Origin: Mycobacterium sp. 050128
Lineage (GTDB): Bacteria; Actinomycetota; Actinomycetes; Mycobacteriales; Mycobacteriaceae
NCBI RefSeq assembly: GCF_036409155.1
Contig: NZ_JAZGLW010000001.1
Coordinates: forward strand, 1,116,001 to 1,180,000
DNA: 64,000 bases
Direction of reading: 5' to 3'
Shown: positions 24,196 to 32,291 of the stretch, piece after piece
How positions within the stretch are numbered: the first letter of the stretch is position 1
Layout of the letters: each line of letters starts with the position of its first letter
The notes under the pieces: generated by a model
The model's input: the letters and a program-made list of their open reading frames with translations, nothing else
What the model was told of the DNA's origin: nothing
The model's database searches: none
Position numbers and translations under genes: made by a program

Positions 24196-25341
24196 TTAGT
24201 CGGTCCGCTTCTCCGGATCGTCCGCCTGGGCGTGCAGAACGACCCGGCCTTCGGAATCCTCGTCCAGCTTTTCGGCTTCGACGGCCGGATCCCGGGCAAG
24301 TAACACCTGGATCGCGTTGTTGAGGAACGCCACCGTCGGGACCGCCAGCAGGGCGCCGACGATCCCGGCCAGCACACCGCCGGTGGAGATCGCCAGCACC
24401 ACCCCGAGCGGGTGAATCGAGACCGCGCGGCCCATCACCAGCGGCTGCAGCAGATGCGACTCGATCTGGTTGATCACGACCAGCAAGCCGAGCGTGATCA
24501 GCGCGTAGACGATGCCCTTGGTCAGCAGCGCGACCACCACGGCCACCAGCCCCGAGATCAGGGCACCGATCAGCGGGATGAAGGCGCCGAGAAACACCAG
24601 CGACGCCAGCGGCAGCGCCAGCGGAACGCCCATGATGGCCAGCCCGGCGCCCACCCCGGCCGCATCGGTGAAGGCCACCAGGAAGGTGGCGCGGACGTAG
24701 GCGATCAGCGAGCCGTATCCGGCGCGGCCCGCCTCCATGACCCGGTCGCGCACACCGATCGGGAAGATCTTGACCGTGTAGGCGAAGATGTTGCGGCCGC
24801 CGTAGAGAAAGAAAATCAGGGTGAACAGCACCAGCACCGCCGCGGTGAGCAGTTCGGTGAGGGTGGCCGCGGTGTTCAGCGCGCCGCTGGTCAACTTCGA
24901 CTGATTATTGTGCAGCGCCTGGATCGCGGCATTGCCCGCGTTGGTGATCTGCTCGCTGCGCAGATGCACCGGCCCTTCGATCAGCCACCGCCTGGTGGTG
25001 TCGATGCTGCGGGTTACCTGCTCGGTCAGGTCTGGCAACCCGGCGACGAACTGGGTGACGACGAACGTGAGGATGCCGCCGAGCACCGCGAACCCGCCGA
25101 GCAGCACCAGTGCGACGGCACCGCCGCGCGGCAGACCCTGCCGATCCAGCCAGTCCACGACCGGTACCAGCAGCGCGCTGACCATCAGGGCCAGCAGCAC
25201 CGGGACGACGATGATCTCCAGCTTGGCCAACACCCAGAAAAACGCGAGTGCCGCACCGAAGATGACCAGCAAACGCCAGGCCCAGGCTGCGGTGTTGCGG
25301 ACAAGGGGCTCGACCGCGTCGTCGTCGGAGTTTGCCGGCAT
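24196..25341 (-). CDS. AI-2E family transporter-like membrane protein (Rv0205-like)
   Basis: A 381-residue polytopic membrane protein of the AI-2E exporter/PerM family (UPF0118). It has an N-terminal pair of helices, a soluble insertion of about 80 residues ([20 protein letters not shown] and following), then the conserved C-terminal helices with [13 protein letters not shown] and the family motif [26 protein letters not shown]. Members have been linked to autoinducer-2 export, antiport or membrane stress; mycobacteria have no clear AI-2 system, so the cargo is unknown. It is transcribed alone and faces mmpL3 tail to tail with a 13-base gap. Corresponds to Rv0205. Confidence 0.92.
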   Translation of the reverse strand: MPANSDDDAVEPLVRNTAAWAWRLLVIFGAALAFFWVLAKLEIIVVPVLLALMVSALLVPVVDWLDRQGLPRGGAVALVLLGGFAVLGGILTFVVTQFVAGLPDLTEQVTRSIDTTRRWLIEGPVHLRSEQITNAGNAAIQALHNNQSKLTSGALNTAATLTELLTAAVLVLFTLIFFLYGGRNIFAYTVKIFPIGVRDRVMEAGRAGYGSLIAYVRATFLVAFTDAAGVGAGLAIMGVPLALPLASLVFLGAFIPLIGALISGLVAVVVALLTKGIVYALITLGLLVVINQIESHLLQPLVMGRAVSIHPLGVVLAISTGGVLAGIVGALLAVPTVAFLNNAIQVLLARDPAVEAEKLDEDSEGRVVLHAQADDPEKRTD

Positions 25342-25461
25342 CCAGCCAGCCTATCGGGCGCTCCGGTTGGGTAGTGAGGTCAGCACGATCCGGTCACGAC
25401 GGCGACACGCGCGGAGTTGCGTCTCGATTGCCGCGCCACCTGCGCGGTTACCCTAAATCAC

Positions 25462-26670
25462 GTGCCGTACGACGCGCCCATCCGCAACCTCCGCTTCCCG
25501 GGCGGCGGCGCATTCGCGCACGAGGGTGAGCCGCCGGCTCCCGCACGCGAGAGCGAGACACCGCGCGGCAAATATTGGTGGGTGCGCTGGGCGGTCCTGG
25601 GCCTGGTCGCGATCGTGCTCGGCGTCGAGGTCGCCCTGGGCTGGGACCAGCTGGCCAAGGCGTGGACGAGCCTGTTCGCGGCCAACTGGTGGTGGCTGCT
25701 CGCGGCGGTGGCGGCGGCGGCCGCGTCGATGCACAGTTTCGCCCAGATCCAGCGCACTCTACTGAAGTCCGCCGGGGTGCACGTCAAGCAGCTGCGCTCC
25801 GAGGCCGCGTTCTACGCCGCCAACTCGCTGAGCACCACGCTGCCCGGCGGACCGGTGCTGTCGGCGACGTTTTTGCTTCGGCAGCAACGCATTTGGGGAG
25901 CCTCGACCGTGGTGGCGTCCTGGCAGTTGGTGATGTCGGGCGTGCTGCAGGCGGTCGGGTTGGCGCTGCTCGGGTTGGGTGGCGCCTTCTTCCTGGGCGC
26001 GAAGAACAACCCCTTCTCGTTGTTGTTCACCCTCGGCGGCTTCATCGCGTTGCTGCTGCTGGCACAGGCGGTGGCCTCGCGGCCGGAGCTGATCGAGGGC
26101 ATCGGCACCCGCATCCTGTCGTGGTTCAACTCGGTGCGCGGCAAGCCGGCCGACACATACCTGGCGAAGTGGCGCGAGATCCTGATGCAGCTCGAGTCGG
26201 TCAGCCTGGGCCGGCGCGACCTCGGGGTGGCGTTCAGCTGGTCGATGTTCAACTGGATCGCCGACGTCGCCTGCCTCGCCTTTGCCGCATACGCGGCCGG
26301 CGACCACGCGTCGATCGCCGGACTGACGGTGGCCTACGCGGCCGCCCGCGCCGTCGGCACGATTCCGCTGATGCCGGGCGGGCTGCTGGTCGTCGAGGCG
26401 GTGCTGGTGCCCGGGCTGGTGTCCAGCGGGATGTCGCTGCCCAACGCGATCTCGGCGATGCTGCTCTACCGGCTGATCAGCTGGCTGCTCATCTCTGCGA
26501 TCGGCTGGGTGGTGTTCTTCTTCGTGTTCCGCACCGAGAACCCGGGCGGCTCCGACGACGACCCGCCGACCGGTCCGCTGCCGCTGATCGAGCCACAGTT
26601 GCGGCTTTGGAACGACGATCCCACCGCCGACGCGCTGCAGGGTCCGTTACCGCCGCCGGAGAACCGCTAG
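25462..26670 (+). CDS. YbhN/UPF0104-type integral membrane protein (Rv0204c-like)
   Basis: A 402-residue protein with about eight hydrophobic helices, of the lysylphosphatidylglycerol-synthase transmembrane-region family. The family blocks FYAANSLSTTLPGGPVLSAT and AARAVGTIPLMPGGLLVVEA are clear, ending in a Pro/Asp-rich cytoplasmic tail. No aminoacyltransferase domain is attached, so lipid flipping or a related envelope role is inference. The GTG at 25462 (MPYDAPIRNLRFPGG) is the likely start. A -10-like TACCCT at 25449-25454 ends seven bases before it, so the mRNA may be leaderless. Its stop shares bases with that of the convergent Rv0203-like gene (CTAG, 26667-26670). Confidence 0.88.
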   Translation: MPYDAPIRNLRFPGGGAFAHEGEPPAPARESETPRGKYWWVRWAVLGLVAIVLGVEVALGWDQLAKAWTSLFAANWWWLLAAVAAAAASMHSFAQIQRTLLKSAGVHVKQLRSEAAFYAANSLSTTLPGGPVLSATFLLRQQRIWGASTVVASWQLVMSGVLQAVGLALLGLGGAFFLGAKNNPFSLLFTLGGFIALLLLAQAVASRPELIEGIGTRILSWFNSVRGKPADTYLAKWREILMQLESVSLGRRDLGVAFSWSMFNWIADVACLAFAAYAAGDHASIAGLTVAYAAARAVGTIPLMPGGLLVVEAVLVPGLVSSGMSLPNAISAMLLYRLISWLLISAIGWVVFFFVFRTENPGGSDDDPPTGPLPLIEPQLRLWNDDPTADALQGPLPPPENR

Positions 26671-27113
26671 CCGACGTTGTTCTGCCGCGACGGGCCGGGC
26701 AGTGCGCCGCCGGCGCCCTGGGCCTGCTGCAGCATGCCCATGGCCTGGGGAATACCGATCGGCAGCTTGCACTGCGTCGACAGGGTGGTCAGCGGCTGCG
26801 CGATCCTGGCCATATCGGCGGCCACCTTGGGGTTGCCCTCGAAGTAGGACTTCAGCCCGGTGACCGACTCCGGGCCGGCCTGCTGCTGCAGCATCGTGGT
26901 CATCGCGTGGTTGGTCTCCGGGTGCGAGTCCAGGTAGTCGCCCATCGACTTGGAGACCGAGCCGATCGTCCGGGCGATCTCGCTGGCCGCGCACGGGTCG
27001 TTGGCGCCGGTCGCCGGCGGCCCGGCCATCAGTGCGACGGCCGCAGCGGGCACTGCGACCGCGAACAACCCAGCACCGAGCGTGCGCCGTCCGGTCAGAA
27101 TGCCTGCCTTCAT
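26667..27113 (-). CDS. Exported haem-binding protein (Rv0203-like)
   Basis: A 148-residue protein with a signal peptide (hydrophobic residues 12-32, cleavage likely near TGA-ND) and two cysteines (41 and about 114) that can form a disulfide. In M. tuberculosis this protein binds haem outside the membrane and hands it to MmpL3 and MmpL11, whose genes flank it here too. The Tyr-x3-His pair described as haem ligands is kept (Tyr60, His64). The third ligand position, a histidine as I remember it, is Tyr90 here. The ATG at 27113 is chosen; an ATG five codons upstream is possible. It diverges from mmpL11 across about 240 bases. Confidence 0.88.
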   Translation of the reverse strand: MKAGILTGRRTLGAGLFAVAVPAAAVALMAGPPATGANDPCAASEIARTIGSVSKSMGDYLDSHPETNHAMTTMLQQQAGPESVTGLKSYFEGNPKVAADMARIAQPLTTLSTQCKLPIGIPQAMGMLQQAQGAGGALPGPSRQNNVG

Positions 27114-27354
27114 GCCTGAACTCCCCATCCCCGCGCGGCCCAGCGTCATCCTGCCATCGGGGCCCATACGCTGCCACCTGGTGTGACGCAGATCCCGCTT
27201 GATCACCGGTCGGCAACGACTCGGTCGCGACTTGGCTACGGAGCCGTCTGCGCAGCTCACGAATTCGTTAAGCCAAACTAATGCACAGGCTGCTGCGGTA
27301 TCGTCGCCCTCACGCGGAAGCGAGATACTTGGGGAGCCTGAAATCCAGCAGTTT

Positions 27355-30300
27355 ATGATGCGCCTCAGCCGCAGCCTGCGCAGATACCGCTGGTTGGTCT
27401 TCACAGGCTGGTTGTTGGCATTGGTCCCGGCGATCTACTTGGCGTTGACACAGTCCGGGAATCTCACCGGCGGTGGTTTCGAAGTGGCCGGTTCGCAGTC
27501 GTTGAAGGTCCACGATCAGCTCGAGGAGCAGTATCACGACCTGGGCGCGTCGTCGTTGGCCCTGGTGGCCGCACCCCGCGCCGACGCCAGCTATGACGAC
27601 ATGAACAACGCCGTGGCGCAGCTGCGGCGGATCATCGGCGAATTCCCCGGCGTCACCGAGAAAACCAACCCCACGCAGCGGCCGCCGCAGCCCGACCGCC
27701 CGTATGTGCTGACGCTGCGGCTCGACGCCCGCAACGCCGGTACCAGCGACATCGCCAAGCGGCTACGGCAGCAGGTGGGCGTCAAGGGCGACCAGTCCGG
27801 GCAGACGGCGGACGGCCGGGTTCGGCTCTACGTGATCGGGCAGGGCGCGCTCAGTGCGGCCGCCGCGGCGAACACCAAACACGACATCGCCAAAGCCGAA
27901 CAATGGAACCTGCCGATCATCCTGATGGTCCTGCTCGTGGTGTTCGGCTCGCTGGCCGCCGCGGCCATACCGCTGGCGCTTGGCGTCTGCACGGTCGTGG
28001 TGACCATGGGACTGGTCTATTTCCTGTCGGCCTACACCACGATGTCGGTGTTCGTGACCTCGACGGTGTCGATGTTCGGGATCGCGCTGGCAGTGGACTA
28101 TTCGCTGTTCATCTTGATGCGGTTCCGCGAGGAATTGCGGTCCGGGCGCCAGCACCGCGAGGCCGTCGACGCCGCGATGGCCACCTCCGGGCTGGCGGTG
28201 GTGCTGTCCGGGTTGACCGTCGTCGCGTCCCTGACGGGGATCTACCTGATCAACACCCCGGCGCTGAAATCGATGGCCACCGGCGCGATCATGGCCGTCG
28301 CGGTCGCGATGCTGACCTCGACCACGTTGACGCCCGCGGCGCTGGCGACGTTCGGCCGCGCGGCCGCCAAGCGCTCGGTGCTACTGCATTGGTCGCGGCG
28401 ACCGGAAAGCACGCAGTCCCGATTCTGGAACCGCTGGGTTTCAGCCGTGATGCGCCGGCCATGGATATCGTCCATCGCCGCAGCGACGGTACTGCTCGTC
28501 ATGGCCGCACCGGCGGCGTCGATGGTGCTGGGCAACAGCTTGCTGCGCCAGTTCGACTCGGCGCACGAGATCCGCGCCGGCGTCGCCGGGGCATCCCAAG
28601 CTCTCGGGCCCGGCGCGCTCGGTCCGATCCAGGTAATGGTGAGCTTCCCCGACGGCTCAGCGTCCGCACCCGAGCACAGCCAGACGTTGGCCGCCATCCG
28701 GCAGCGGATGACGCAGGCCCCGCACATCGTCTCGGTGACCCCGCCGCAGTTCGCCGACGACAACAGCAGTGCTTTGCTGTCCGCGGTGTTGTCGGTCGAT
28801 CCCGAGGATATGGGCGCCCGGCAATCCGTCGACTGGATGCGTGCCCAGCTCCCGCAGGTTCCGAACGAAGGGACCGCACGCGTCGACGTCGGCGGCCCGA
28901 CGGCGCTGATCAAGGACTTCGACGACCGGGTCTCGGCGACCGAGCCGTTGGTGCTGCTGTTCGTCGCGGCCATCGCGTTCGTGATGCTGTTGCTGTCGAT
29001 CCACTCGGTGTTCCTGGCCTTCAAGGGCGTGCTGATGACGCTGCTGTCGGTGGCCGCCGCCTACGGAAGCCTGGTCATGGTGTTCCAGTGGGGCTGGTTG
29101 CGGGATCTCGGGTTCGCCCACATCACGTCGATCGATAGCACCGTTCCCCCGCTGGTCCTGGCGATGACGTTCGGGTTGTCGATGGACTACGAGATCTTCC
29201 TGCTCACCCGGATCCGGGAACGCTTCCTGCACACCGGGAACACCCGCGACGCGGTCGCCTACGGCGTGAGCACCAGCGCCCGCACCATCACCAGCGCCGC
29301 CCTGATCATGATCGCGGTGTTCATCGGCTTCGCGTTCGCCGGCATGCCGCTGGTCGCCGAGATCGGGGTGGCCTGTGCGGTGGCGATCGCGGTGGACGCC
29401 ACCGTGGTGCGGCTGGTGCTGGTCCCGGCGCTGATGGCGATGTTCGCCCAGTGGAATTGGTGGCTGCTGGGCTGGCTGCGCCGCGTCTTGCCGTCGGTCG
29501 ATTTCGACCGGCCGCTGCCCGAAGTCGACCTCGGCGACGTCGTCGTCATTCCCGACGACATCTCGGCGCTCACCGCGCCCAGCGCGGACGTGCGCATGGT
29601 GCTCAAGTCGGCGGCCAAGCTCAAACACCTGGCGCCCGACGCCATCACGGTGGCCGATCCGCTGGCCTTCACCGGCTGCGGGCGCAACTGCAAGGACGCC
29701 GACGAAACCCGCGGCCAGGGCCCGGGCCAGATTCCGCACCAGGTCAACATCGGCGACGGCGACACCGTCGCGGTCACGCTCGGCGAGAAGAACGGCAGCA
29801 ACGGTCAGACCAGGACCGCGTCCGGGGCCAAGAAGCTGGTCGACGGCCTGGCCTCGCGCAACGGCATCGCCCGGGCCATCCCGTGGGGCGATCGGCCGGT
29901 GCATCCGGTCACGCTGTGGCGGAGTCGGTTGTCGATTGCCATCGACGCGCTCGAGGCCGGTGCGCGCGACCGCGACCGGCCGCAATACGCGCGTCGCAGC
30001 CCGGTGGAAACCACCCACGTGCAATTGCCCACCGGCGACCGGCTGCAGGTCCCGACGGGTGCCGAGACGCTGCGCCTGAAGAGCTACCTGATCATGTCCC
30101 GTAACAGCAGCCGCGATTATGCCGAATTTGCTGACATGGTCGAAACATTAGAACCGGAAACGGCCGCGGTGGTGCTCGCCGGAATGGACAGGTATTACTG
30201 TTGTCAACCGCCCAGGCAGCAATGGATCACCTCCCAGTTGGTTCGTCGACTCGCGGATCCGAATCCGTCCGATCTGCCAGACGTCGTCTCGGAACCGGAC

Positions 30301-30375
30301 GCCAAGGCAGACTGGGATGACGTCAAGCAGCGCTGCCTGTCGGTGGCCGTCGCGATGCTGGAGGAGGCGAGGTGA
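27355..30375 (+). CDS. mmpL11: RND-family lipid transporter MmpL11
   Basis: A 1006-residue MmpL transporter that exports wax-ester and mycolate-type lipids for biofilm and envelope integrity, and is implicated in haem uptake. Two RND repeats are seen; the Asp-Tyr relay pairs are in AVDYSLFILMRF (first half) and SMDYEIFLLTRI (second half). After the last helix, a soluble C-terminal domain of about 230 residues carries a CGRNCKD segment and a CC pair near the end. The ATG at 27355 (MMRLSRSLRRYRW) matches the known N-terminus of Rv0202c; the open frame upstream is not supported. The gene overlaps the following HTH gene by four bases. Confidence 0.96.
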   Translation: MMRLSRSLRRYRWLVFTGWLLALVPAIYLALTQSGNLTGGGFEVAGSQSLKVHDQLEEQYHDLGASSLALVAAPRADASYDDMNNAVAQLRRIIGEFPGVTEKTNPTQRPPQPDRPYVLTLRLDARNAGTSDIAKRLRQQVGVKGDQSGQTADGRVRLYVIGQGALSAAAAANTKHDIAKAEQWNLPIILMVLLVVFGSLAAAAIPLALGVCTVVVTMGLVYFLSAYTTMSVFVTSTVSMFGIALAVDYSLFILMRFREELRSGRQHREAVDAAMATSGLAVVLSGLTVVASLTGIYLINTPALKSMATGAIMAVAVAMLTSTTLTPAALATFGRAAAKRSVLLHWSRRPESTQSRFWNRWVSAVMRRPWISSIAAATVLLVMAAPAASMVLGNSLLRQFDSAHEIRAGVAGASQALGPGALGPIQVMVSFPDGSASAPEHSQTLAAIRQRMTQAPHIVSVTPPQFADDNSSALLSAVLSVDPEDMGARQSVDWMRAQLPQVPNEGTARVDVGGPTALIKDFDDRVSATEPLVLLFVAAIAFVMLLLSIHSVFLAFKGVLMTLLSVAAAYGSLVMVFQWGWLRDLGFAHITSIDSTVPPLVLAMTFGLSMDYEIFLLTRIRERFLHTGNTRDAVAYGVSTSARTITSAALIMIAVFIGFAFAGMPLVAEIGVACAVAIAVDATVVRLVLVPALMAMFAQWNWWLLGWLRRVLPSVDFDRPLPEVDLGDVVVIPDDISALTAPSADVRMVLKSAAKLKHLAPDAITVADPLAFTGCGRNCKDADETRGQGPGQIPHQVNIGDGDTVAVTLGEKNGSNGQTRTASGAKKLVDGLASRNGIARAIPWGDRPVHPVTLWRSRLSIAIDALEAGARDRDRPQYARRSPVETTHVQLPTGDRLQVPTGAETLRLKSYLIMSRNSSRDYAEFADMVETLEPETAAVVLAGMDRYYCCQPPRQQWITSQLVRRLADPNPSDLPDVVSEPDAKADWDDVKQRCLSVAVAMLEEAR

Positions 30376-30878
30376 CGTTGGCAGCCGACCGTCGACGCGT
30401 GCCGCCGCACCAGCAGCCCGCTGCCGAACCGCGGCCGCACGATTTCGACCAGCCGGTGGAATTCTGGCCGACCGCCGCCATTCGCTCGGCGCTGCAGGGC
30501 GGTGACATCGACATCTGGAAGCGGATTGCCGCCGCGCTGAAGCGCGACCCGTTCGGCCGCACCGCCCGCCAGGTCGAAGAAGTCCTCGAGGGCACCCGCC
30601 CGTATGGCATCTCCAAAGCGCTGTGGGAGGTGCTGGAGCGCGCCCGCATCCACCTGGAGGCCAACGAACGCGCCGAGGTGGCCCGCCACGTCGGGCTGCT
30701 GATCGAGCGATCCGGCCTGGCCCAGCAGGAGTTCGCCGCCCGCATCGGGGTGGCAGCCGAGGATCTGGCCTCCTACCTCGACGGCAGCGTCAGCCCGTCG
30801 GCCTCGCTGATGATCCGGATACGCCGGCTCTCGGACCGGTTCGTGAAGGTGAACACACCCCCGCCCGACGCCAACTGA
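30372..30878 (+). CDS. Small HTH-containing protein coupled to mmpL11 (Rv0201c-like)
   Basis: A 168-residue protein that starts at GTG 30372 overlapping the mmpL11 stop (GTGA). The N-terminal half (DFWPT-like DQPVEFWPTAAIRSAL then WKRIAAALKRDPFGRTARQ) is conserved among mycobacterial orthologues but has no known domain. The C-terminal half (about 105-155) is an XRE-type helix-turn-helix: RSGLAQQEFAARIGVAAEDLA then a basic third helix. It may regulate mmpL11 or act as a partner, but no operator is evident. It is convergent with omamB with one spare base. Corresponds to Rv0201c. Confidence 0.85.
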   Translation: MTLAADRRRVPPHQQPAAEPRPHDFDQPVEFWPTAAIRSALQGGDIDIWKRIAAALKRDPFGRTARQVEEVLEGTRPYGISKALWEVLERARIHLEANERAEVARHVGLLIERSGLAQQEFAARIGVAAEDLASYLDGSVSPSASLMIRIRRLSDRFVKVNTPPPDAN

Positions 30879-30879
30879 C

Positions 30880-31569
30880 TCAGCGGGCGTTGATCGGCAG
30901 CACGTCGTTCACCAGCCAGTCGCTGCCCCGCTTGACCAGTGCCACCCGCAGCGCCGGCGCCGCCCGGCTGGGCGGCTGGCCCGGCGTGTTCTGGGTGACC
31001 CGCAGGATGACCGCCACACTGGCCGCGGTGGGTCCGAGCGCCTCGACCCCGGCCGCCAGCGTCGAGGCCTGCGCCGTGACATTGCGCTGCGCGAGTTCGG
31101 CGCTGGACTTCTGGTACTGCTCCTTGAACGCGTCCGCGCGCTCGGGCACCATCATCGCCGCGGCCCGGTCGATCGAGCTGGTCGGGGCCACGGGGTTGAA
31201 CGACGCCATCGCCTCGGCCATCCCACTGGCGACCTGGGCCACGTCGCGGGAATCCTTCTTGAAGTCACGGTCGGTGCTCGTCCAGTGCGTGTATCCGGTC
31301 AGCACGGCGGCCACCAGGGCGGCGGTGCACAGCACGACGACAGCCAGGCGCAGCCCCGGGGCGTCATCGTCGGTCCCGACGCTGACCGAATCCCGGCGCA
31401 GCAGCCAGAAGTTGACTCCGACGCCCTCGGTGATCAGCACCAGCAGCACCGAGCACGCCGATACCCACCACAGCGGCCAGTCGAGGATGACGCCGATCAC
31501 CAGCAGCGCAGCGATCGTGGCCAGCGGCGCCGGGACGTCGAAGGCCAGCAGCCGCCACCGGTTTCTCAT
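30880..31569 (-). CDS. omamB: Orphaned Mce-associated membrane protein OmamB
   Basis: A 229-residue membrane protein corresponding to Rv0200. It has two N-terminal helices, a linker, a third helix at about 72-90 and a C-terminal extracytoplasmic domain of the Mce-associated (Mas) fold, related to SnoaL/NTF2-like proteins: it starts HWTSTDRDFKKDSRDVAQVASG and ends with the strand pattern VKRGSDWLVNDVLP. Proteins of this family stabilise Mce lipid-import complexes. The ATG at 31569 overlaps the omamA stop (ATGA), so the pair is coupled. It is convergent with the Rv0201c-like gene. Confidence 0.9.
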   Translation of the reverse strand: MRNRWRLLAFDVPAPLATIAALLVIGVILDWPLWWVSACSVLLVLITEGVGVNFWLLRRDSVSVGTDDDAPGLRLAVVVLCTAALVAAVLTGYTHWTSTDRDFKKDSRDVAQVASGMAEAMASFNPVAPTSSIDRAAAMMVPERADAFKEQYQKSSAELAQRNVTAQASTLAAGVEALGPTAASVAVILRVTQNTPGQPPSRAAPALRVALVKRGSDWLVNDVLPINAR

Positions 31570-32213
31570 CGGATCGACTCCAGGTGAGAGATCATCAGCT
31601 TGCCGTCGACGTCGGAGACGTCGAGGCGCAGGCTCCAGTGCACCGTCTGCGGCTTGGCGCCGACGTTCTCGCTGACCGACGTCGCGACCAGCATCACCGA
31701 ATCCGTCCTGCTGGCGAACGGCGGCAGCTTGGTGGTGAGCACCGGGCGCGCGATACCGGGTTGGCTGTCCAGGTCGTGATGCACCGTCTCGATCGCCACC
31801 GACTCGATGCGCCCGCTGCTCTGCGACTGCAGCTTCTCGACCACCTGCCGGTAGGGCTGCACCGTCGCGTCGAATTCGGTGTTGAGCTCGCCGACGGTCC
31901 CGTCGTGCAGCCGCTGCAGGCTGGCGTCGATGTTGGTGCTGTTCATGTTGATCAGCACGCCGGTCCATTCGGCGGCGGTCTGCATCACGCGACTCAGATA
32001 GGTGCGTTCGGCCGACTCGGCGCGGTGGTCGGACCAAATGATCCCGAGGAGCACGACCGCGGCGACCGACAGCACGCCGAGAACCGCCGAGGCGATGCCG
32101 AAGGGAGAGAAGATCGCGCCGTCGGCGTCTTCTTCGTCGGACTCGGGCGCGCCGGCCTCGGCGTCCCGCTCGTCAGCTTCGGTCGCCGGCTCGGTCTGTT
32201 CGCCCCCAGGCAT
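31566..32213 (-). CDS. omamA: Orphaned Mce-associated membrane protein OmamA
   Basis: A 215-residue protein matching Rv0199/OmamA, which in M. tuberculosis is needed for stability of Mce1 and Mce4 importers and so for fatty-acid and cholesterol uptake. It has a short acidic N-terminal segment (Glu/Asp-rich, residues 5-35), one membrane helix (about 43-62) and a C-terminal Mas domain beginning DHRAESAERTYLSRVMQTAAE. The ATG at 32213 (MPGGEQTEP) is chosen; an upstream ATG would add 20 Cys/Arg-rich residues unlike the family. It is the first gene of a two-gene unit with omamB and diverges from zmp1 by 78 bases. Confidence 0.92.
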   Translation of the reverse strand: MPGGEQTEPATEADERDAEAGAPESDEEDADGAIFSPFGIASAVLGVLSVAAVVLLGIIWSDHRAESAERTYLSRVMQTAAEWTGVLINMNSTNIDASLQRLHDGTVGELNTEFDATVQPYRQVVEKLQSQSSGRIESVAIETVHHDLDSQPGIARPVLTTKLPPFASRTDSVMLVATSVSENVGAKPQTVHWSLRLDVSDVDGKLMISHLESIR

Positions 32214-32291
32214 GGGCGCGAGGTTACCCGGCCGCCGGTCACGGTCGGCGCAGCAGGCGCCCGGCACGCACAAGATGGTAAGGATGGCAGG

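Noticed and set aside
27231..27276. TTGGCT and AGCCAA inverted arms in the mmpL11/Rv0203 gap
   Set aside because: Six-base arms about 35 bases apart are expected by chance and match no known operator.
31584..32291. A 236-residue extension upstream of zmp1
   Set aside because: It is antisense to omamA; GTG 32292 has a ribosome site and fits the known N-terminus.
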